From Membranipora membranacea (Eukaryota > Bryozoa > Gymnolaemata > Cheilostomatida > Membraniporidae), in NCBI GenBank assembly GCA_914767715.1, contig OU612071.1:6927493-6991492 (forward strand): a stretch of 64,000 bases of DNA, written 5' to 3'. Each line of letters starts with the position of its first letter. Within the stretch, counting starts at the first letter, position 1. The position numbers were made by a program, and so were the translations under genes. This document shows positions 41,011-54,779 of the stretch, piece by piece. Below the pieces are notes generated by a model, which saw only the letters and a program-made list of their open reading frames with translations, was not told the origin of the DNA and made no database searches.

Positions 41011-43836
41011 TAATACTTGGTACGCTCACCAAGTGTGAAAATACCGTAGTCAAAATCCTAACATTCTTCAACACGGTTGGATGCCATATTGTCTGACACT
41101 CACCAAAATGTCTGTTATCAAACTCTCAGTCCCAGTAGACTGTATTAGTAATTTATTATTAGTTTTGACCCGGCAGCTTTTTAAATTGAGTGAACATTTG
41201 GGAGTGTGAGACCCGAACACACAACACAAAGACTCAAGTAAAGAATCTAAAGATTTATATATTTATATATATATATACATATTGCATTATGTGTTATAAT
41301 CATGTGTTATAATCATGTGTTATCTTCTATTATGGTGTGTGATATTCATCATTGTCACAATAAATTTGTTTTGTTATCTCACTGTTCAATGACGATTGTA
41401 TCGAACTCAGCCTGATAGAAAAAACTCATTTTCATTACCTTTAAAGGATACCTGCAGACCAAACCATTCTATAGTCAGGTAAAGCGTACATCTGTATTCA
41501 TTCTGCATTTCAATTCTCATGGTGTCCAATATTTTTACCCAAAGGGATCGAATCTAGTCACAGAGAGAAATGTCAAACAAGTTTCAACTTTGTGAGCATA
41601 AGGTATATTGTCGCTGCATGAGTTAGCTCTCCTTGTACAAGTAGAACCCAACTCCTTTTTCTTGTGGTTTCTACTCTTTGATAACACATAGCACAATTGA
41701 CTAAGCTAAAGGTTGCTTTCTAGCCCTTATGACATCACACAGCCATAGGCATATGATCATAAATGAAAAAACTGAAGAAAATTGATAGAATTGAAAAATA
41801 ATTTTGGAATCGTGTGCACCTACCAATAGACAGGACAACTCAAAATATGCACACACTTTTTAACAATCAAGTGGTGGAAAAAAATAATGCCCACTCAAAT
41901 TAAACTTCATCTCATTATATTGCCAGGTTTTAGTCCAAGTGTAGTATGGGAACATTTTCAGCATTAAAACCTTAGCAATGGAACTTGTCTTCACATTCCT
42001 ATTGAAGGCAGATATTCAGATATTATGACTGGAAGCCAAACTGTCACACAAAAAAGTGCAAGGAACCTCAGGAGAGCCCTAGGACCTAGATAACTTGAGA
42101 TATGTAACATTCTGTAGGCTTCGCCAGAAAAAGGTAAGATAAGATTTATTTCAAAACCCTCTACAGAAAGATTTTGAGAAATTGTAATGATGGAGTAGTT
42201 TGGCAATAATGATATGAATAAAAGTCATGAAAGTAAAAATAAAATAGTGAGATGAACCATTGCAGACATTTAATGTAATTATGAAACGTATTTGATATAA
42301 AAGCTATTCCCATAATTAGTGGTTCGGCAGACAGGGGTGTATGCATGTCATCTCCCTCTTAGAGATGGTGTACAGGTATTGGGTGTTATAATGTCAAAGA
42401 GTGGATGGTCAATTCTGTTCATGATCTTGAGATAGTGGCTTCTGCTCAAGTCATTTGAATGTGTCTCTATTGTCGGCAGCTAGAGCATCGGGACGGTTGC
42501 AGTAGGATAATAGTTGAGCCACTTATGATATGAGACACTTGTTTGAAGTTACCATTACTTTAGAGCTTCAGTTCATAACCTTTTAAAGTTGTCCAGTATC
42601 AGTCAGAGACCATCAGGGTCAGTCAGAGTGGAAATCATCAAAAATTCAAACTAAATGAGCCCAGTTTTATTTTCATCAAGAGAAAGGACAGCTCTCATCA
42701 AATGAAAATTTTGACTATTAACTAGCCAATATGTTGCCACCAATCAGAATCAGCACATTTGCTAACTGTTGACACATTTCCAGCCTTTCATCACACAATG
42801 AAAGTTGTAAGCCTAAATCCTACTGAATTAGTCTCCTCAAGGAGACCTCTAGTGTGCGTTCCTGGAATCCACTCAGAGGATAATGCCTAGATCTGATGAG
42901 TCCTGACATTTTGAGGTCAACCGTAACGATTTCATTAATGTTAAATTAAGTTCAATTCAGAATTGACAATACAATTGGGAATTGTGGGCGCTTACTAATA
43001 GATTTGACAACTCCGGATGTTTTCAAGAAAAACTTGCAGGATTATCAATTTATAGCGTGAAACGTGGTAGAGCATGTTGTATCCAGCTTTAAGTTCTTGG
43101 TGTCTCAGAGAAGAGCAAGATAAATTTTCAGCGATAATAATATGCTAGAGCCTAGCAACTTATCCTCCAAGTCATTTGACAACAATACTAAAAGCCAATT
43201 TGTCACAATCAAAGGCTGAAACTGAATTATAAGGATGACAAGAGCACAAAAGACAAGTTCTAGCACGTTTTTAAAATAAGCTTCGGTTATATACATTAAA
43301 GCAGTCACAGGCCATTATAGTACAGCAAATGTAATCAATATGTTAATTACTAGCGTCAACATTAGCCTGCTCTAATTCTCTACACATCCAGCTACGGCCC
43401 ACTTCCTCGTTACGGATAGTTTTAGATCAGGAAGTCAAAGAATGGCTGCATCAACAGACCCTAGGGTATAATGAACCCGTCATTCAAGTTATGTTATTTG
43501 AGGATATACCAGAAATGCATTGTCAATCATGACTCAATAATGGCTGGTGCAATAGCCCTATAATTTACTTGAATAATTACAGCACTGTCATAACAGCAAT
43601 TTGTTCGCTATAGAACCATAAGTGATGGGAAGTTACAGTGACTTTATTTCATCGAAATAGAACATAATAATATATAGGTTATCAAAAATAGTTTTCATTT
43701 CATGAGACAATTGCTGACAGGAAAAAAAACACTTCGGGATAATAATGGTGATATCAGCTTATGTACAAATAGAGTAACTCGCAGTCGGCTGCTAGTTAAA
43801 TTATGTAAGTGTCCTTGACTTTCCAAGTGGATGAGC
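41011..43836. other. No gene recognised; 3' flank of the RING/tyrosinase gene
   Basis: AT-rich non-coding sequence. A minus-strand AATAAA lies at 43643-43648, about 190 bp past the stop of the tyrosinase exon, and fits its polyadenylation site. A short direct repeat of 'GTGTTATAATCAT' lies near 41290. Confidence 0.5.
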
Positions 43837-45733
43837 TTATGCTACGGCCTGTTGCTCCATTGCTCCTAAAAGCTCCTGCTCGCAAGATGTTATGAGATGA
43901 AAAGTTGGTTTGAAACTTCCCTTTCCAGCTGCAAAGACGACTGGTTCTCCCTGGACAACTCTTGTTTGGATAACCTTGCCAGTCTGAGGGTCCTTGCTGG
44001 CTATGATGATGACAACATTGGACAAGTCCTTAAGGTTAGGGAGGATGTGGTTGACTGCAAAGCACACTGCCATATTTGGATGTTGCATGCAGTTGCCGCA
44101 GACCTCTTGGCTCCATCTACTAAGAACACCTCTTTGACCAATGTAGTGAAGCTTGTCAGCCTTTTTGTAGAAGGCTTGCACTAATAACGATCCGTCGACG
44201 CTGTTCTTGTTGATGTTCTTCACACTCAGGTAGTTTCTGACTCTGAATCTGTCTCGCCCAAGCTTGACAAACGCAGGCTCATCTTCACCTTTGTCAGTCA
44301 AGTTGTACTGCAGAGGAACGATTGGGGACTCAGGAGTAGCAGGAGCAAAATGGGTACTATCGAAAGACACAACCAGAGGCTTCTTGGCAGCTTGAACTGC
44401 ATTCTCCAATTTTGGGACCACATCTTTCCAGGATTTGCCTTCAAGCTCAACAAACTTATGGGTGGTGGCGCTGGCTGACCATGTCTCTTGGTCAAGGGAT
44501 CCAATCGAGTACTCATAGCCCAGTTTCTCAATATTGAAGCAGTCAGAGGATGTCATGAGTGCTCCTGTTGAAACATTGGTATAGGGGTGAAGGGCTGTCT
44601 GGAAGTTCAGCTGTTGCCCAGGAGTTTGATAAGGGGTCGGGCCTTGGCCAGCATTAGTCAAACCGGTGTCAGAAGATGACTCTTCAAGAGGAATACTGGT
44701 AGTGTGTCCCCATTTCTTCTGCCAGACCCAGAACATACGATCCACATTACAATGATGCATGAAGAAACATGGATCGAATGCAGCTGTTTCATTTTCACCC
44801 ATGTCCCCATTGGCTCCACCAATCAAACCGAAATACATGATATTTCCATCATCATCAACCTTGACACTGCCATCCTCCTGAACAAAGGGCTGAGAAAAAC
44901 CTCCAACAGACAGATGGATCTCATTGTGAGCCTGCTCCAGACAAAACTGGGAACCTGCAGATGAGGAAGTGTTGGAGAACTTGTTATAGGAGGACACCTC
45001 TAGAGCTTTCTTGTACTCATCTGAGATGCTGTTGTAGGTGCCTATGTTGACTCCAACTCCCCCTTTAGTTAGCCAATAGCGAACATTTGCAGCAAGCATT
45101 GTATCAGGATCTGTGTTGAGGCCATCGATATACTGATTGTGTTTATCAGCAGTATCTTTTGCAGCAGTAGGGTTTGATATACCGGAAAAGGGATAGCGAA
45201 CAGTGGTATAGCCCTTGGGTTTGACATAATACTTAGCATTAGCATCATGATTGTCCGCTTCTGCGGGTTCAGTGATTGCTTCAGGAAGAGTGAAATTTAG
45301 CAAAGGGTTTGGAATGCCAGAGACACCATCAATAGTGATGGTTTTCTCTAAGAGAAGAGGGGGCAATCCAGAGGCCATGTTTGCCTCACTGGTCTGGTCC
45401 CAGTATGGCAACATGACATCACCGCCTGGTACTGCTGCCTGCAAGGACTGCTCCAACTTCAAACAATAGAATCTGTGCCATGTGGGGAAAAGAACGTTGC
45501 CGTGCTGGCAATAGCCATCCCATGCTGCGTTGCCTTCATAATTTGGCGGGATTTGATATGGAGGGACCTGTCGTTTCTTGTAAGGCATTCCATGGTAAGA
45601 GGCAATAGACCAGAAGGAAGAGGGATTGTCTGCAGGTAGTTCCTTCACTATCTTCAGAGCTTTCAGGAAGTCATTCTTCTTCTGTGAGTTCTCAGCAAGC
45701 TCAAGCTCTCTCAGTGACAAACGTGTTTTCACT
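43837..45733 (-). CDS. Tyrosinase (type-3 copper) exon
   Basis: 632 codons in one exon. Copper A: His47 (SYHGMP), His77 (YCQHGN), His86 (FPTWHRFYC), numbered from the exon's first full codon. Copper B: His269 and His273 (AHNEIHLSVGG), and His326/327 (FFMHHCNVDR). A C-terminal region of about 270 residues with a Cys-x2-Cys (VCGNC) follows, possibly a shielding domain as in pro-tyrosinases. The exon begins after the acceptor ATTTTGTAG and its first codon is not Met, so coding must continue upstream. Confidence 0.93.
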
Positions 45734-48700
45734 CTACAAAATATCAGATATGGACTCAGCTATTCAGATTACCAATATTGAGGCAATGATAAGGACACCA
45801 CTGTGTTCATCAAAATTGTATGGCTATTCTCTTGTAATGGTTGTCCTCCCATTATAAAAGGTGAGACAACTTCAATATGAGTAAACTTTTGCTTTGTTCG
45901 GTGACTGGAGGATGGAAAAAGCCTGTAAACTCTTGCAACAAGTTGTCCCTTCTTGAAATCGAGAAGAAAAGTATTTTATATCGTAGGATAAATTTGATTG
46001 GAACATATTTCTACCTAATTACAAAAGCTTTGGCGAGGGGTTTGTCAAATTTTGTCGAGACAGGCTAGTGTGAACTATATCTCACCATCCACAAATTGAA
46101 CAAATTAACTAGTGGTACAACTTTTTCTATGCTATACAAGAACAGAATCGCATTCAATATTCATTTTGGTATATCCGTAAGAAAAATACGGAACTGCTAA
46201 GCCTGATGGAAACATTTAACAGACATAATGATTCAATATATTTTGTGATTGGAGATGTCTTAATGATATTTGGAAAAATCAGTCTATGAGATGTCTGATA
46301 CAGGAAACCATCAAACACTTAAATCTACTGTGTCAAGCTCACAACAACAAACAAAGTAGATGAGGAGTTGTTGCTCGGCAATGCAAAAATGCTATAAAGT
46401 TTGATCACATTGCCTGCATCCAAAGTTGCCCCATTCTTATCTGTAGAAATTAAGCCACTCAAATGCACAAAAACTGGATCCAACTTAATTAAATTAATAA
46501 GGTATATTTAACTTACCCAGTTGGTGGATTGATCGACATTGCGAATTTGGCAGCTGCCTTCTGTCTTCTTCTTTCTATCCTTTCTATCAGCTTTGCGACC
46601 AACGTGTCAAGCGGAAAAAGTTTATGACTCGAACCTGAAAGAGATGAGGTGAAGTTTTCAATTTTAACGTAAACTACAATCTAAGCTTCACGTTCAAACT
46701 AAAACTTCTTACTGTGTAATCGTTATTTTATCGAGCTAATTTAACCACATTAAGACTATGAAGTTCAATAGATTCCAAATGAGCCTGCCCTCAAATAAAG
46801 GGTATAAATTTGATTCTCATGAGCTGTGAGAAGCGTTCTTGAAAGGCTTGATATTAAAGTTCTAAGAGAAACAAACCATCAATACATGTACCCATCCCTT
46901 GTGAATAGTGGCATGTATGACAATAGCTGTTGTGGCATCTCTCACAGCCTAGTCTGTATTCTTCATCTATATGTGTCTGACAGTATCTGGTCTCAAGTTT
47001 TCTGAATTCCTTCTTATACTCATCCATTCTGATCCGGGCGTGATCATCTAAAGATTCATTATGGGCCTATGGAATGAAAATGCTAAGTTTAAGGACAAAT
47101 TAAACTTGTTTGAGAAAAAAAAGGGTTTGATATCATTTTGGTACTGGGCATGATCATCCAATGATTCATTATGGTGCTGAAAAAACACAGTGGGATGCTT
47201 CATTAAAAATATGTTTATAACCTAGAACTCTGCAAGGTGTGTTCTTAATATAGCTATCACACCTGGCTTTAGCATAAACAACGATATCTATTGTGCCAAT
47301 TCCTTGATAAAATTGTTAGATATACGTGTTATGATTTGCTGGTGTCCACTAGGAATGAAAAATCATTCGGACAACTTGTCATTTTCAAGTTTCTTGCTCC
47401 ATACTCTTCACTACTTTTTTCAACTAATTTATATTGTTGTCTGACATTATTGGGCTAATTTTTGTGGGCAACATTAATAGAACAAACCACCAATTATCAC
47501 ATTACTGCCGTGTTCGAAGAAATTGATTGACCCAGAAAAATTGTAATTGAAGACATTCGTTGCGGAGCCCAACTCATGTACTATCACTCAACCAATGTTT
47601 TACCTACCTTCTCATGAGTCGTGCAGAACTTCTTCCTACAGATTTTACAGTAAATCTGAGCCAGTTCTCGCTTATCTTCTTTTCTCATACAAACATCACA
47701 GCAGATAAACTTATCCAAAGGTTCCCCGGCTGATTGCAAGGAGCCAATTTCATCATCAAACACCGACCTTAACATAAAAAACAATCAAGGAATCTTAAGG
47801 TAATTCTGACAATTGTCTTTTATTTCCAAAGCGCTGAGAAGCTTTCGAGTGCTTTCATTCACCTTCAGTATTATCTGGCAAACTTCCAGAAATTAAAAGA
47901 CTAGAATCATGTCAAAATCAATGTAAGAAATTCTAGTATGACTGTTGTAAGGTTGTCGAGAATACGTTACTGTGTTAGTAGTAATGTCTCAGTGTAAGAT
48001 TTTCTATTCACAACTAAAAGCTCTTGTAATGACTGCTCTTTTGGGAAGAGACCAACAATATGTCCTGTAGCTTTACAACAGACTCTCCTTGGATATAATT
48101 TGATGCATTCTGTTAAAATGTTCTATCGGACTTGGTAGATAGAATGGGATGCATACACTAGTCTGAAAAGTGCTTGCCGTTCAGAAAGAAAAAAGCAGAT
48201 TGGGCTGCCCCTAAAGAGGAGCGCAAGGTGCCCTTGATACTGATACAGAGAATCTGATGCATTCTAGAAAACTAGAATACATCCTTGTTGTGGAGCCATG
48301 AAATTCCTCATATACTGGGTGTGCAGAAAAATCTCAACACCGAATCTGACACTAATCAGCCATTGCCATTGACACTTTTGACTAGGACAATAGGCCTAGA
48401 AGCAAAATGCTTTGCGAATATGCCATGGAAAACTGTTAAAAGGTTTATACTGTTAATACTGGCCCGTCAATGACAAACTGTGATTGTATTACAATCAGAA
48501 TGTCATATGCATGGTAATTTTATTTCGCACAGAAAAAGCATTAACGCTGATGTAATTGACAGGGCCCTGAGAAACAAATCTCTCAATGCACATAATTCAA
48601 TATGACAACCAGATTGAGCCGATATCAGAAGAGTATAGCAGTCATTGAAGCACAAAATAGGGAGATGAATACTCACCTGCATAGAGAACACTTGACTACC

Positions 48701-48840
48701 TTGGTGACCTCAGAATCCTTAGTCAAACATTTTACACAGAATATATGTCCAGGATGACACGGCAGCCTCTTCAGCTCATCATTCTCAAAGCAGAGAGAGC
48801 ACTCGAGAAACTCTTCTTCTCTTTCAGTCGACTCGGCCAT
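43837..48840 (-). CDS. RING / B-box / fungal-type tyrosinase fusion protein, 5 exons
   Basis: Exons 48677-48840, 47608-47767, 46892-47066, 46517-46634 and 43837-45733 give 837 codons without a stop. Junction phases 2, 0, 1, 2 all match and every border is GT-AG. Domains: RING (C14, C17, C28, H32, C35, C38, C51, C54); two B-box-type zinc fingers (CCDVC...CKICRKKFCTTH and YCQTH...CERCHNSYCHTC); a Lys/Arg-rich helical linker; then tyrosinase with CuA His253, 283, 292 and CuB His475, 479 and a HHCNVDR pair. A Cys-x-His (CQH) precedes CuA, as in the thioether bond of fungal tyrosinases. RING/B-box suggests a ubiquitin ligase; tyrosinase oxidises phenols. The fusion is inferred from genomic phase only; two neighbouring genes remain possible, but no start codon context or promoter is seen before the tyrosinase exon. 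No signal peptide. Confidence 0.75.
46517..47767 (-). CDS. B-box exons and linker exon
   Basis: Three exons: 47608-47767 (first B-box-like finger), 46892-47066 (second, C/H-rich YCQTH...CHTC), 46517-46634 (LDTLVAKLIERIERRRQKAA, a probable helix, then FAMSINPPTG). The frame runs through all of them and into the tyrosinase exon. Confidence 0.8.
48677..48840 (-). CDS. RING-finger first coding exon
   Basis: MAESTEREEEFLECSLCFEN starts a C3HC4 RING: C-x2-C, C-x3-H-x2-C-x2-C, C-x2-C, all eight ligands present within 54 residues. Donor GTGAGT. Four truncated copies of its first 66 bp recur upstream in the tandem array. Confidence 0.92.
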
Positions 48841-50838
48841 TTCGATGTTTACTTGTTAAAACCCAACTGCTTGCTCTCTATGTCACAATGCAAACAAAAC
48901 TGATAATATCCGCTTCAAAGTTCACATAAAAGGGGATTTCTCAGCTTGATGATGTTCATCAATCAAAATAGCAAGCCCTCATGACATGTTTATGTTATAT
49001 CCATCAACTTGGCATTGTGAACAGGCTGCGCCACAGTCAAGAATTTTGTATCTTTAATACTATGCGACATTATAGCATTGAGCCAATGAAGCTTATTGAT
49101 ACTGGGCGTGTATTTCATCAACAAGTTGAAACTGTTTTTGGCATATTTCCAATTCATATATTTTGTAACAAGTGAGCAACAGGATCTAGCTTACTCGATG
49201 ATAACATACTGCGGGTATTAACCTTGCTCTATCATTTCTTTTGTCTAGCACAATAGGAAACTTGTTGATACTGGGCGTGTAGTTCATCAACAAGATGAAA
49301 CTGTTTTTGGCATATTTCCAATTCATGATCCCAAATTTGTTAGCCCAGAGCTTCATGAAGTCGCCGAGCAGACAGATTTAAATCGATTTGTGGTTTTATT
49401 TTTATTTTTAAGGCTCCACCTTTACTCCTTGCATACACGTCAATCAGCCAAACAGTAATTTACAGTCACAAAACAGTCCTTTCAACTTTCAACTTAAATA
49501 TTGTTTGTAAAAATAAACCTTATTAGTACTGTGAAGCACAATAAAATGTTGTACGCGACAATCACCTGTCTGCATTTATAAATGCATTTAGGCTGTGACA
49601 CTATGGCATTCCTCTGAGATAAGCGTATTGCATAAACCTGATAACACCGCTTGCACTCTATGTCACAATGCAAACAAAACTGATAATATCCGCTTCAAAA
49701 TTCACATAAAAGGGGATTTCTCAGCTTGATATTAACCAAAATTGAGTGTAGCAAGCCGTTAATGAAGTACAAGGAAAACACTGATCAGACAACCGCCTGG
49801 CTGTTGGTATGAAAATTGAGTCATCAATCTAAAATTAGTCTGAGACATCTGACAGATAACACTGTTTATTCTTGGTGACACGTTGCAAATAAACGTGATA
49901 TAACCGCATCAAACTTCACACAAAAGGGGATTTCTCAGCTTGATGATGTTCATCAATCAAAATAGCTATTAGCCCTCATGACATGTTTATGTTATATCCA
50001 TCAACTTGGCAGTTTGAACAGGTTGCGCCATAGTCAAGAATTTGTTTTCTTTAATACTATGCGACACTATAGCATTGAGCCAAGGAAGCTTATTGATACT
50101 TGGCGTGTATTTCATCAACAAGTTGAAACTGTTTATGGCATATTTCCAATTCATACATTCTGTAACAAGTGAGCAATAGGATCTAGCTTACTCGATGATA
50201 CCATACTGCGGGTATTAACCTTGCTCTATCATTTCTTTTGTCTAGCTCCAATTTTGAGCGGCAAAGATTACAAAATTATGAAGATATATAATTGGCTCCT
50301 ATTCTTGTCTTTACAAGAAAATAGTCTTAAGAAAAATGTCTTTGTATAGAATAGATTGCGGGGTGGGGGGCAAATCTCAAATAATCCAACACTAATAAAA
50401 TTGTGGGATCATAGCTAGATTTTTAAGGCACCTGATCGGTTAGGGTCAACTTTTGACATCACTAATAGTGGATAGCTGGGAAGAAGATACTCCCTACATT
50501 TGAGAGCACGTATAACTCCATGCAACGCTACTGGCTAGATGTTTTGATGCCACAACGCTCTTTTTAGATTTTTGAATGGTGGCGCTGCTTGGCAAAGCCC
50601 AGCTGTGTCAGCATGCATACAGAGGACAGCTTGTTGTTTGTCTACAATTCATATGTTTTGTTTTTAAAATGACATTCATTATTAACTTGCTCTCACTATC
50701 ATAGATGCAAGAAATGCAATAGGATCTGAAAACTGCAGGACTTCCCTAACTCTCATTCTAAGGGGAATTCATATTACTCTAGTTTTGATTTATAATCTTT
50801 GAATTTAATGAATTTGTGAAAAAAACAATAAATTATAC

Positions 50839-51088
50839 CTGAATTCTTCTGATAACTTTGAGAAACACTGACATAGATTTGGGTAGTTGGAATGAGTTGA
50901 TATACAGCCTCCTGTTTTTGCTGAGTGTATACTGATGTAAGAACTTGTTTGGTAACCAACTGTAGTACTGTGAACTGATCGCAGCAAAAATTTATGTTTA
51001 ATTTCGGGTCAGACCACTGCAAACAAAAACTGAACCAGCCATAAACTGAAATGCTGAAAATGGATGCCGCCAGTAGGATGAAATACAT
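50839..51088 (-). pseudogene. Signal-peptide exon, array copy I (second exon missing)
   Basis: ATG at 51088 opens a hydrophobic start MYFILLAASIFSISVYG, a clear signal peptide, then about 65 residues with a CC pair and many Gln/Tyr/Ser, ending at a donor (TCAG|GTATAA) in phase 1. In this copy the downstream exon seen at 58354-58649 is deleted. Family not recognised. Confidence 0.5.
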
Positions 51089-51589
51089 GTGCAGATGATC
51101 CCAAAGTTATTAGCCTAGAGCTTCATAAAGTCGCCGAGCAGACAGATTTAAATCCATTTGTGGTTTATTTTTTTAATTTTAATTTTCAAACCTCCACCTT
51201 CAATCCTTGCATACACGTCAATCAGTCAAACAGTCATTTACTGTCATAAAACCGACCTTTCAACTTCAATATTGTTTGTAAACATAAACCTTATTAGATC
51301 ATTGATATCGGCACACGGCCAAATCAAAAATGAGTTCAACATCGGATGAGGTGATTTATTCCATCAATTAAGCTAATAAACCATGATCACCGTGTATTAC
51401 AGTACAACTCTGGAGTAATAATTGTGCTTAATGTACTTGTAGCTGAGAAGTTACTGGACCCGTATGAGAAACAGGATATGGCACAGTATTGTGTTCAGCA
51501 GTAAATGATCCCTAATATATCATCCAAATGGAAAAATTAATATATCGCCTTTAAATAGAGAAGGCCGATCATATCTCATATTTCTCCTG

Positions 51590-51775
51590 TTATGGCTGTA
51601 TATAATCACAGTGCAGTTGTGGCAGTGTGGCTGCTGGTCGATTGAGCCTTGGTTTGAATCTCAGCATAACTGCTTCTACAATCAATAAGGTGACATATTT
51701 AATCAAGCCCATGTCATTCTCAAAGCAGAGAGAGCACTCCAGAAATTCTTCTTCTCTTTCAGTAGACTCGGCCAT
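51590..51775 (-). pseudogene. Truncated RING first exon, copy 1
   Basis: Starts with ATG and the same first 20 or so codons as the RING exon (through CSLCFEND), then diverges into unrelated sequence with a stop. Only the first CxxC pair of the RING remains. The divergent tail contains a B-box-like GGTTTGAATC on the plus strand. Confidence 0.8.
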
Positions 51776-53354
51776 TCTTTTCTTTATTATTCAAGTCTAA
51801 CTGCAGGCTACTGTGAAGCACAATAAAATGGTGTACGTGACAATCACCTGTCCTCATTTATAAATGCAGATAGGCTGTGACACTATGGCATTCCTCGGAG
51901 AGAAGCCTATTGCATAAACCTGATAACACCGCTTGCTCTCTATGTCACAATGCAAACAAAACTGATAATAACCGCTTCAAAATTCGCATAAAAGGGGATT
52001 TCTCAGCTTGATATTAACCAAAATTGAATTTAGCAAGCCGTTAGTGAAGTACAAGGAAATACTGATCAGACAACCGTTGCAAATAAACGTGATATACTGG
52101 CTCAAACTTCACACAAAAGGGGATTTCTCAGCTTGATGATGTTCATCAATCAAAATAGCAAGCCTTCATGACATGTTTATGTTATATCCATCAACTTGAC
52201 AGAGTGAACTGGTTGCGCGATAGTCAAGAATTTTGTATCTTTAATACTATGCGACATGTTAGCATTGAGCCAAGGAAGCTTATTGATACTGGGCGTATAA
52301 TTCATCAACAAGTTGAAACTGTTTTTGGCATATTTCCAATTCATACATTCTGTAACAAGTGAGCAACAGGATCTTGCTTACTCGATGATAACATACTGCG
52401 GGTATTAACCTTGCTCTATCATTTCTTTTGTCTAGCACAATATTTGAGTGGCAAAGATCACAAAATTAATTACTAAGAAAACTGAAAAAGAGATATATTT
52501 GGCTCCTATTCTTGTCTTTACAAGACAATTGTCTTAAGAAAAAAGTCTTTGTATAGAATACTCGTTGATAACATGCTGTGGGTATTAACCTTGCTCTATC
52601 ATTTCTTTTGTCTAGCACAATAGGAAACTTGTTGATACTGGGCGTGTATTTCATCAACAAGATGAAAGTGTTTTTGGCATATTTCCAATACATATATTTT
52701 GTAACAAGTGAGCAACAGGATCTAGCTTACTCGTTGATAACATGCTGTGGGTATTAACCTTGCTCTATCATTTCTTTTGTCTAGCACAATAGGAAACTTG
52801 TTGATACTGGGCGTGTATTTCATCAACAAGATGAAAGTGTTTTTGGCATATTTCCAATTCATGATCCCAAATTTGTTAGCCTAGAGCTTCATAAAGTCGC
52901 CGAGCAGACAGATTTAAATCGATTTGTGGTTTTATTTTTATTTTTAAGGCTCCACCTTTACTCCTTGCATACACGTCAATCAGCCAAACAGTAATTTACA
53001 GTCATAAAACAGTCCGTTCAACTTTCAACTTAAATTTTGTTTGTAAACATAAACCTTATTAGTACATTGATATCGGCACAAGGCCAAATCAAAACATGAG
53101 TTCAACATGGATGAGGTGATTTATTCCATCAATAAGGCTAATAAACCATAATCACCATGTATTACAGTGCTACTCTGGAGGAATAATTGTACTCAATGTA
53201 CTTGTAGCTGAGAAGTTACTGGACCCGTATGAGAAACAGGATATGGCACAGTATTGTGTTCAGCAGTAAATGATCCCTAATATATCATCCAAATGGAAAA
53301 ATTAATATATCGCCTTTAAACAGAGAAGGCCGATCATATCTCATATTTCTCTTG

Positions 53355-53540
53355 TTATGGCTGTATATAATCACAGTGCAGTTGTGGCAGTGTGGCTGCT
53401 GGTCGATTGAGCCTTGGTTTGAATATCAGCATAACAGCTTCTACAATCAATAAGATGACATATTTAATCATGTCCATATCGTTCTCAAAGCAGAAAGAGC
53501 ACTCTAGAAATTCTTCTTCTCTTTCAGTAGACTCGGCCAT
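53355..53540 (-). pseudogene. Truncated RING first exon, copy 2
   Basis: Same structure as 51590-51775, with a few substitutions (CSFCFEND, then DMDMIKYV). Near-identical to 57038-57223. Confidence 0.8.
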
Positions 53541-54779
53541 TTTTTTCTTTATTATTCAAGTCTAACTGCAGGCTACTGTGAAGCACAATAAAATGGTGTA
53601 CGTGACAATCACCTGTCTGCATTTATAAATGCAGATATGCTGTGACACTATGGCATTCCTCTGAGATAAGCCTATTGCATTAACCTGATAACACTGCTTG
53701 CTCTCTATGTCACAATGCAAACAAAACTGATAATATCCGCTTCAAAGTTCACATAAAAGGGGATTTCTCAGCATTCTCCAAAATTGAATGTAGCAAGCCG
53801 TTAATGAAGTACAAGGAAATACTGATCAGACAACCGCCTTCAACCGACAACAAACTTCACACAAAAGGGGATTTCTCAGCTTGATGATGTTCATCAATCA
53901 AAATAGCTATTAGCCCTCATGACATGTTTATGTTATATCCATCAACTTGGCAGTTTGAACAGGTTGCGCCATAGTCAAGAATTTGTTTTCTTTAATACTA
54001 TGCGACACTATAGCATTGAGCCAAGGAAGCTTATTGATACTTGGCGTGTATTTCATCAACAAGTTGAAACTGTTTATGGCATATTTCCAATTCATACATT
54101 CTGTAACAAGTGAGCAATAGGATCTAGCTTACTCGATGATACCATACTGCGGGTATTAACCTTGCTCTATCATTTCTTTTGTCTAGCTCCAATTTTGAGC
54201 GGCAAAGATTACAAAATTATGAAGATATATAATTGGCTCCTATTCTTGTCTTTACAAGAAAATAGTCTTAAGAAAAATGTCTTTGTATAGAATAGATTGC
54301 GGGGTGGGGGGCAAATCTCAAATAATCCAACACTAATAAAATTGTGGGATCATAGCTAGATTTTTAAGGCACCTGATCGGTTAGGGTCAACTTTTGACAT
54401 CACTAATAGTGGATAGCTGGGAAGAAGATACTCCCTACATTTGAGAGCACGTATAACTCCATGCAACGCTACTGGCTAGATGTTTTGATGCCACAACGCT
54501 CTTTTTAGATTTTTGAATGGTGGCGCTGCTTGGCAAAGCCCAGCTGTGTCAGCATGCATACAGAGGACAGCTTGTTGTTTGTCTACAATTCATATGTTTT
54601 GTTTTTAAAATGACATTCATTATTAACTTGCTCTCACTATCATAGATGCAAGAAATGCAATAGGATCTGAAAACTGCAGGACTTCCCTAACTCTCATTCT
54701 AAGGGGAATTCATATTACTCTAGTTTTGATTTATAATCTTTGAATTTAATGAATTTGTGAAAAAAACAATAAATTATAC

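Noticed and set aside
43897-45469. Plus-strand open frames opposite the tyrosinase exon
   Set aside because: Shadows of the minus-strand tyrosinase coding sequence.
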